From: Candidatus Zipacnadum vermilionense
GTDB lineage: Bacteria; Armatimonadota; Zipacnadia; Zipacnadales; Zipacnadaceae
Length of the DNA stretch: 53,504 nucleotides
Reading direction: 5' to 3'
Assembly: GCA_029821755.1 (NCBI GenBank)
Contig: JALGSV010000023.1
Location: 1-53,504 of the forward strand
Made by a program: the position numbers and the translations under genes. The notes under the pieces were generated by a model. It was not told the origin of the DNA, did no database searches, and saw nothing but the letters and a program-made list of their open reading frames with translations. This document shows positions 48,893 to 53,504 of the stretch, in pieces. How positions within the stretch are numbered: the first letter of the stretch is position 1; every line of letters starts with the position of its first letter.

Positions 48893-49060
48893 GGAGAGAC
48901 CTCCTGCGAGCGGCCAAGCAAGAATCGTCGGGCCGGGCCCGTCTTCCCTCACACACGCGGGCAAAAGTCTACCATAAGCAGGGGGAAAAGGCAACGCAGA
49001 GTGCAACGGATGTTGCAGATAGGAGGCCCGACGGGAGACGCGGCTCGGGCCCTACAGCGC
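48893..49060. other. 168-nt spacer between tldE and the MreB-like gene
   Basis: No gene seen. Contains the AGGAGGT of the MreB-like gene, the hairpin TGCAAC (49002-49007) with GTTGCA (49012-49017), and the REP-like element at 49025. Confidence 0.5.
49025..49055 (-). repeat. REP-like hairpin, GTAG foot
   Basis: Stem GGCCCGA (49025-49031) with TCGGGCC (49045-49051), foot CTAC at 49052-49055 (GTAG on the minus strand). Six nt downstream of the tldE stop. Confidence 0.75.
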
Positions 49061-50392
49061 TTACTCTCCCGACACTCCCGTGAAGCTGAACCCCTCCACC
49101 AGCAGTGGTGGGCACCAAGCGTATTCGCACTGCACGCCCTCGCTGCCCACCATCTTCACGTTCCCCAGCGCCTCGAGGATGGACTGGGTGAAGCGCAGGT
49201 TATGCACTCCGGCCACGATCTCCCCCTCCTCGATCAGGAAGGTCCCGTCCCGGGTCATGCCGGTGAAGACGGTGTTAATGGGGTGGATGATGTTGGTGTA
49301 ATGGAAGCGCGTGACCAGCAGGCCCCGGTCCACCGAGCGGAGCATGTCCGCCACCGTCGCCTCGCCGGGGCGCAGGAACATGTTAGTCGGCACGGGGCCC
49401 CAGGGGTTGGGGGCGGGAAGCGCGTGGCCGGTAGAGGTCACCGGCGGGTCGGCGTGGGCAGCAGTGCGCGAGTCGTGCACCATCCCCATCGCGACCCCCT
49501 TGCTGATCAGTTCCACCGGCTGCTTGGGCACCCCCTCAAAGTCGAAAGTCATGGGTAGCCCCCGCGGGTCCAAGCCGTCATCCCCCAGGCTGATCTTCTC
49601 CGACGCGATCTTCTGGCCCAGTTTCTCGCACAGGAAGGACCGCTTATCCTGGTAGGCGAGGGCGTTGCAGCCGTACAGCCCCAGCCAGAAAATCATGTCG
49701 GCTACGGCCAGCGGCTCGAGCACGACGGTGTAGCGCCCCGGCTCCAACGATCGCGGGTCCCGCGAGGCCAGGGCCTTACCCGCCGCAATGGTGGCCAACG
49801 CCCGGGCGTCAATGGCCGACACATCCGCGGCGTGCGCTTCGGCCCGCCCCGCGCTGTCCTCCGTCTCCATGACCGCGCTCATGCTCGACCGGGTGAACTC
49901 GCCGTAAGCGAAGGCGCCTTCGCTGTTAGCGACCGCCAGGTGCGTGTAGGTGGTCTCCAGGGCGCCAGAGGCCGTCAGGCTGTCGCCTGCGGCCACCTCC
50001 AGCACCTCCCGCACGGCCTTGCCGCGCTCCTCCGGGGTGGAGTTGATTGTCGCTGCGACCGGGTCCGGCCCCGGCTGGGGCCGAGGCGCGCTGGGCAGGC
50101 CCGGGAACTCCGGATTTTCCGGGGCAATCGCCGCCAGCTCCGTCGCCTTGGCTAGAGCCGCCCGCAGCGCCTCCGGGCGCGGGTCGTTGGTGGAGCAGAC
50201 GCCGAGGCGCTGGCCCTGCACCGCGCGGATGGAGATGGCGCTGCCCGTCTCCGCCACGTTCTGGTGGATACGGTTGTCGGCGTACCGGGTCAGCGCCGAC
50301 TCCCCGGCGTTCACCAGCACCTCTACCTGGTCCGTGGTGGCTTCCTCCAGCACCAGATGGCAGATGGCCTCAACTTGAGCTCGGTCGAGCAT
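49061..50392 (-). CDS. tldE: TldE/PmbA-type subunit of the TldD/E protease
   Basis: 443 residues. Seen: VNAGESALTRYADNRIHQNVAETGSAISIRAVQGQRLGV, VVLEPLAVADMIFWLGLYG, LPMTFDFEGVPKQPVELISKGV, and the end GNVKMVGSEGVQCEYAWCPPLLVEGFSFTG. No HExxxH, so it is the TldE (non-metal) type. ATG 50392 with AAGGAAGTG. Directly downstream of tldD on the same strand, so they probably form the heterodimer. Confidence 0.93.
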   Translation of the reverse strand: MLDRAQVEAICHLVLEEATTDQVEVLVNAGESALTRYADNRIHQNVAETGSAISIRAVQGQRLGVCSTNDPRPEALRAALAKATELAAIAPENPEFPGLPSAPRPQPGPDPVAATINSTPEERGKAVREVLEVAAGDSLTASGALETTYTHLAVANSEGAFAYGEFTRSSMSAVMETEDSAGRAEAHAADVSAIDARALATIAAGKALASRDPRSLEPGRYTVVLEPLAVADMIFWLGLYGCNALAYQDKRSFLCEKLGQKIASEKISLGDDGLDPRGLPMTFDFEGVPKQPVELISKGVAMGMVHDSRTAAHADPPVTSTGHALPAPNPWGPVPTNMFLRPGEATVADMLRSVDRGLLVTRFHYTNIIHPINTVFTGMTRDGTFLIEEGEIVAGVHNLRFTQSILEALGNVKMVGSEGVQCEYAWCPPLLVEGFSFTGVSGE

Positions 50393-50515
50393 GTGCTTCA
50401 CTTCCTTGCCGTTCGCGTGGGGCGAGCTTCCCGGTGACACCGGCCTCCCGCCGGCATCCTCGCAGGCCGCGAGCGAATGCTCCGCGCCCGCCTCGTATGT
50501 ACGCAGTGCCCGCCC

Positions 50516-51985
50516 CTACTCTCCGTCTTCTTCCTCCTGCGTAACCCCCACCCGCACATCCCTAAACCGCGCCGGGGGCACTCCATGGCCCACCCGCGCC
50601 GTCTGCATCGGCTCGCCCTTCCCGCAGTTGGGCACGCCCCATAGCTGCCATTCGTCGGCGCTGCACACCGCGTCGCACGAGCCCCAGAAATCCGGCGTGT
50701 TGCCGGTGTAGGTGGCGTTGCGCAACATTTCCCCCAGGTCGCCGTCCTCGATCCGGTAGGCCACCTCGGTGCCGAACTGGAAATTCAGGCGCTTGTCGTC
50801 GATGCTCCAGGAGGTGTTGGTGCACAGGTACATGCCGCGCTTGGTCTCGGAGATCAGCTCGTCCAGCGTCCAGTCGCTCGGCTCCAGGTTGATGTTGGTC
50901 ATGCGGATCAGGGGGATGCGGTTGTAGCCGTCGGCGCGCATCGCCCCGCTGCTGCTGGTCTGCCCGATCGCCGGCGCGGTCTCTCGGGAGGACAGATAAC
51001 CGGTGAACATGCCCTCCCGCACGATCTGGGTGCGCTGGCCGGGAACGCCCTCGTCGTCGTAGGCAAACGACCCCAGGCCACCGGGGAGGGTGGCGTCGGC
51101 GTTGATGTTGACCTGCTCTGACCCATAGCGGAAGCTGCCCAGCTTGTCGGGGGTGAGAAAGCTGGTGCCGGCAAAGCTGGCCTCGGTGCCCAGCACACGG
51201 TCCAGTTCGATGGGATGGCCGCACGACTCGTGCAGTTGTAGCGCCAGTTGGCTGCTTTCGAGGATCACGTCGGTTACCGTAGCCGGGCAGGCGGGAGCGG
51301 TGAGCAGTGCCTCGGCTTCGCAGGCGATCTGCTCGGCGTGGCTGGGCATGTCCAGCTCCCGCACCAACTCCCAGCCGCGCTGAGCGGTTTGCCCACCGTG
51401 GGAGGAGGGGTAGGACCGCGTCTGGGTCTCCGAGCCGTCCGGCGCCACCGCCGTGCACTCGATTCCCGCGCCGGTCTCCACCCCTTCCTGGTAGATCTGC
51501 GCGCCCTCGCTGCTCTCGAAGTATTTCTTCTCGTGGGTAACCTCCAGGAACCCCTCCCGCAGCGCGACGTTAGCGGCCTCGGCCATCAACTTGTCGCAGT
51601 CCAGCAGCAGTTCCACCCGCTCCGCCAGCGGCACGTCGAAGGGATTCTCGGTGAAGACGGCGGGGAAGCGCCCCGAGGCGGGCTCGACGGGGGTCAGCGC
51701 CACTGGCGTCTTCTGGGTAGAGGCGCTGGCCCGGGCGATGCGCACCGCCAGGCCAGCGGCCTCCTCGACTGCCGCGAGGGTCAGGGTGGAGGTCGCAGCA
51801 AAGCCCCACGCCCCCTCCGCCAGCACCCGCACGCCCACGCCCTGGGCGGAGGAGGACCGCAGGCTCTCCACCGCGCCGTTCTTGACGCGGACCTCCTCGT
51901 CCTCGTGGCTGGTGAAACGCGCGTCGGCGTAGGAGGCCCCCGCCTCCAGCGCCGCCGCCACGGCTCGTGCAATCAGTTCTTCCAT
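50516..51985 (-). CDS. tldD: TldD metalloprotease subunit
   Basis: 489 residues. The zinc motif HESCGH (H252, E253, H257) is in LQLHESCGHPIELDRVLG, and the downstream Cys ligand in WGVPNCGKGEPMQTARVGHG. TldD/E removes N-terminal stretches from unfolded peptides. ATG 51985 with GGGAGG. The transposase element begins only 15 nt upstream of this start, so the native promoter region has been replaced or interrupted. Confidence 0.95.
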   Translation of the reverse strand: MEELIARAVAAALEAGASYADARFTSHEDEEVRVKNGAVESLRSSSAQGVGVRVLAEGAWGFAATSTLTLAAVEEAAGLAVRIARASASTQKTPVALTPVEPASGRFPAVFTENPFDVPLAERVELLLDCDKLMAEAANVALREGFLEVTHEKKYFESSEGAQIYQEGVETGAGIECTAVAPDGSETQTRSYPSSHGGQTAQRGWELVRELDMPSHAEQIACEAEALLTAPACPATVTDVILESSQLALQLHESCGHPIELDRVLGTEASFAGTSFLTPDKLGSFRYGSEQVNINADATLPGGLGSFAYDDEGVPGQRTQIVREGMFTGYLSSRETAPAIGQTSSSGAMRADGYNRIPLIRMTNINLEPSDWTLDELISETKRGMYLCTNTSWSIDDKRLNFQFGTEVAYRIEDGDLGEMLRNATYTGNTPDFWGSCDAVCSADEWQLWGVPNCGKGEPMQTARVGHGVPPARFRDVRVGVTQEEEDGE

Positions 51986-52000
51986 GATACCCTCCCTGGA

Positions 52001-52060
52001 GGGGCCGCATGGGTGGCTCGCGCACGTTGTTTGTGCGCGAGACGGGTCCCATCCGGCCCC
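52001..52060 (+). repeat. Left terminal palindrome of the RAYT element
   Basis: Outer stem GGGGCCG-C-ATGGG (52001-52013) with CCCAT-C-CGGCCCC (52048-52060). Foot GTGG at 52013-52016. Inner stem CTCGCGCAC (52017-52025) with GTGCGCGAG (52033-52041), loop GTTGTTT. Inverted partner at 52573-52630. Confidence 0.9.
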
Positions 52061-52073
52061 CGGCTGTCAAGGA

Positions 52074-52559
52074 CTACTCTCCCGGTATCGGATGCCACTG
52101 CGACCAGCAATAGGGCCAGTCCGGCCATCTCTCGCATAACTGGTGACGGACCGGGTTACAGAGCGTGTAGAGAGCGTACCCTTCCACGTCAGTATAGTCC
52201 TTCGCGCTCGCGTCCCAATAGCTCCGTTGCCACTTGCCACCTCGCAGGAGCTTCGCGCTCTCCCGTTTGGCGTAGCGAATCCATTTCTGGAAATCACCGC
52301 CGACGTCCGTGAGCGAGACAACGAGGTGAACGTGATCGGGCATAACGCAGTAGCAGTTGACCTCGATCTTCCAGCGACGCCCAATATCGCACAGCACCTT
52401 GACCATACGGGGCGCGATCTCCGGAGTTGCGAGGTCGGCTCCGCTCTGGGCGCGAAAAGAGACGAAATAGACCTGGTCTCGGATCCGATACTCCTCCGGC
52501 GTAAGCCGGTGGGGGTGCTTGCGGTTGGGTTCCTGGTGCTCGGGCGGATTCCCGGTCAT
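52074..52559 (-). CDS. REP-associated tyrosine transposase (RAYT, Y1_Tnp)
   Basis: 161 residues. HUH single-strand endonuclease of the IS200/IS605-like Y1 family: HUH motif MPDHVHLVV (H76, H78) and the RAYT-type region KWQRSYWD followed by YALYTLCNPVRHQL, where Y128 or Y131 is the likely nucleophile. E. coli TnpA-REP recognises REP hairpins with a GTAG foot. ATG 52559; longer frames upstream enter the right palindrome. The gene looks intact. It lies between tldD and a methyltransferase gene, on the same strand as both. Confidence 0.92.
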   Translation of the reverse strand: MTGNPPEHQEPNRKHPHRLTPEEYRIRDQVYFVSFRAQSGADLATPEIAPRMVKVLCDIGRRWKIEVNCYCVMPDHVHLVVSLTDVGGDFQKWIRYAKRESAKLLRGGKWQRSYWDASAKDYTDVEGYALYTLCNPVRHQLCERWPDWPYCWSQWHPIPGE

Positions 52560-52572
52560 GTTCGTGGCAGCC

Positions 52573-52630
52573 GGGGCCGGATGGGGCCTGTCTGCCCGCA
52601 AACGACGCGGGCAGCCACCCATGCGGCCCC
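52573..52630 (-). repeat. Right terminal palindrome of the RAYT element
   Basis: Inner stem CTGCCCGC (52592-52599) with GCGGGCAG (52607-52614), loop AAACGAC; foot CCAC at 52615-52618 (GTGG on the minus strand); outer stem GGGGCCGGATGGG (52573-52585) with CCCATGCGGCCCC (52618-52630). Inverted copy of 52001-52060. Confidence 0.9.
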
Positions 52631-52666
52631 TCCGGTTGCGGTTCGTCCCCGTCTCGCCCGGCCCTC

Positions 52667-52722
52667 TCCCCCCTCTCCTGCCCAGGGCGTCCGCGCCCAG
52701 AGAGGGGGCAGGGGGTGAGACT
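52667..52722 (-). repeat. C/G-rich element related to the post-stop GCCTCA class
   Basis: CCCTCTCC and CCTGCCC against GAGAGGGGGCAGGGGGTGAG, with a nested GGGCGTCCGCGCCC hairpin in the middle. Read on the minus strand it follows the methyltransferase stop, the same position as the other members. Confidence 0.6.
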
Positions 52723-52729
52723 CCTCTCC

Positions 52730-53504
52730 CTACCCTAAAACCCCGCTCATCTCCTCCTGCAGCCCACCGGGTGGCGCCAGCAGCAGTCCCTGGAAGCGGT
52801 CCAGGACTCGCCCGCAGCGTGGGCACTGGTAGACCTCGCCCGCTTCCAGGAGTACTTCTCCCTCGTCCGCTTGGTGGCAGTCCGGGCAGATCAGCCGCGC
52901 CCAGGGGTCCGGAGCGGGCCCTGCCGGGAGCGTTCCGGCCTTGACCGCGCGGCATTCCACCCGGCCGCCGACCAGCCGGCTTATCGCTTGCGCCAGGCTC
53001 CCGCGCCCGAGGCTCTCTGGCCCGTAGCGCCGCTTGCCTATCGCCGGCGACTGCGCCCACAGCGTGAACTCGTCAAACGACGCGGCCACGGCGCCCAGCC
53101 ACCGCTGCATGGAGAACTCGCCCTCGTTGACCCCGTACGCCGCCTCCCGCTTGCCCCCCCCGGCCAGCAGGTGCAGCAGCCCGGCCTTGCGCAGCAGCTT
53201 CTGCGTAGGGGTCAGCTTGTGTCCGTGACGGAACAACACAATTCGCGGCCGCTGCAGCGGCTCCTCACCAAACCACAGTACCCCGCCCGGCCGCAGCACC
53301 CGCTGCATCTCCGCTAGGACCGGCGCCGGGTCGGGGAAGTGATGCAGCGTCTGGTAGGTAAAGACCAGCGAGAAGGTCTCCGCGGCGAAGGGCAGCGTAT
53401 AGGCGTCGCAGCAAATCCGCTCGGCGGGAGCCGCGAATCCCAGCGGCTCAGCCAAGCGCTCCGCTGCCAGCAGGCTGTGCGGGGAGATGTCTATCGCCAC
53501 CCCC
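52730..53504 (-). CDS. Class I SAM methyltransferase with C-terminal zinc ribbon (partial)
   Basis: At least 257 codons; the N-terminus, with the glycine-rich SAM loop, lies beyond the window. Visible: AIDISPHSLLAAERL (motif I end), CCDAYTLPFAAETFSLVFTYQTLHHFPDP (motif II/post) and EMQRVLRPGGVLWFGEEP. A linker is followed by CPDC and CPRC, a zinc ribbon near the C-terminus. The substrate is unknown; the ribbon suggests a protein- or RNA-binding role. The GTG at 53500 is internal, not the start. Confidence 0.85.
   Translation of the reverse strand, partial: GVAIDISPHSLLAAERLAEPLGFAAPAERICCDAYTLPFAAETFSLVFTYQTLHHFPDPAPVLAEMQRVLRPGGVLWFGEEPLQRPRIVLFRHGHKLTPTQKLLRKAGLLHLLAGGGKREAAYGVNEGEFSMQRWLGAVAASFDEFTLWAQSPAIGKRRYGPESLGRGSLAQAISRLVGGRVECRAVKAGTLPAGPAPDPWARLICPDCHQADEGEVLLEAGEVYQCPRCGRVLDRFQGLLLAPPGGLQEEMSGVLG

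Larger units (their letters stand above)
52001..52630 (-). mobile_element. REP-flanked RAYT element (about 630 bp)
   Basis: A RAYT gene bracketed by inverted two-tier palindromes at 52001-52060 and 52573-52630. The outer stems and the GTGG foot are nearly identical. The inner stems differ (CTCGCGCAC against CTGCCCGC) but each is self-complementary. The ends continue with GGAGGGGCC outside and a CCGGCTG-type sequence inside. No target duplication can be judged from this copy. Confidence 0.8.

Noticed and set aside
50441-50456. CCGGC/GCCGG hairpin between tldD and tldE as a REP element
   Set aside because: No GTAG, GTGG or GGAG foot on either side; kept out of the REP list.
52560-53060. Extension of the transposase frame upstream to 53060
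   Set aside because: It would read through the right palindrome and antisense to the methyltransferase gene; ATG 52559 gives a complete Y1 protein.

Overview
This is a GC-rich bacterial chromosome segment. It carries the long translation gene cluster in the order typical of Gram-positive-like (Terrabacteria) lineages: tuf end, S10 operon, spc operon, secY-adk-map-infA-rpmJ, alpha operon, rplQ-truA-rplM-rpsI. The secreted GH42-like protein, ferredoxin-EtfA fusion, zinc-type S14/S4/L36 and abundant intergenic palindromes suggest an uncultured lineage of the Armatimonadota or a neighbouring phylum. That placement is an inference with low confidence. No tRNA, rRNA or CRISPR array was seen.

Layout. 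Positions 1-21106 (+): tuf end through rpsI, closed by a rho-independent terminator at 21139-21173. Two departures from the standard order stand out: an EF-G-like GTPase lies between rpsQ and rplN, and rpsE (S5) is absent between rplR and rpmD. Positions 21326-23257 (+): a secreted protein of unknown function. Positions 23376-34628 (+): a fatty acid synthesis region (yceD-rpmF-plsX-fabH, then fabD-fabG-acpP-fabF-rnc). It is split by acyl-CoA dehydrogenase, a DUF4268 nuclease-like gene, etfB, ferredoxin-etfA and a GNAT gene. Positions 35378-42824 (+): a GH42-like lipoprotein, a SPOR protein, a TldE paralogue, a UroD-family methyltransferase, a small ORF and trpF. Positions 42858-53504 (-): dgkA-PAP2 fusion, ybeY, 7TM-HD phosphodiesterase, phoH, HIT, MreB-like, tldE, tldD, a REP-associated tyrosine transposase (RAYT), and a methyltransferase cut by the window edge.

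The most striking feature is a population of short palindromes in nearly every intergenic gap. Many have a GTAG, GTGG or GGAG tetranucleotide at the foot of an 18-30 nt hairpin, often in inverted pairs. This is the known architecture of REP/BIME elements. A RAYT gene lies at 52074-52559, flanked by inverted two-tier palindromes. Their inner stems differ in sequence but keep base pairing, and their feet are GTGG. A second repeat class (GCCTCA plus a C/G-rich hairpin) starts directly after stop codons. A third, AT-rich inverted repeat (GATAAA units) follows fabG and also forms the last codons of ybeY. One of these repeat clusters occupies exactly the gap where rpsE should be.

How the genes work together: the first 21 kb makes ribosomes, RNA polymerase alpha, the Sec channel and N-terminal methionine processing. 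The middle makes acyl chains and membrane lipid precursors, with an Acd/Etf redox module embedded and no enoyl-ACP reductase nearby. The minus-strand block covers RNA/ribosome quality control, c-di-AMP and undecaprenol metabolism, and TldD/E proteolysis.
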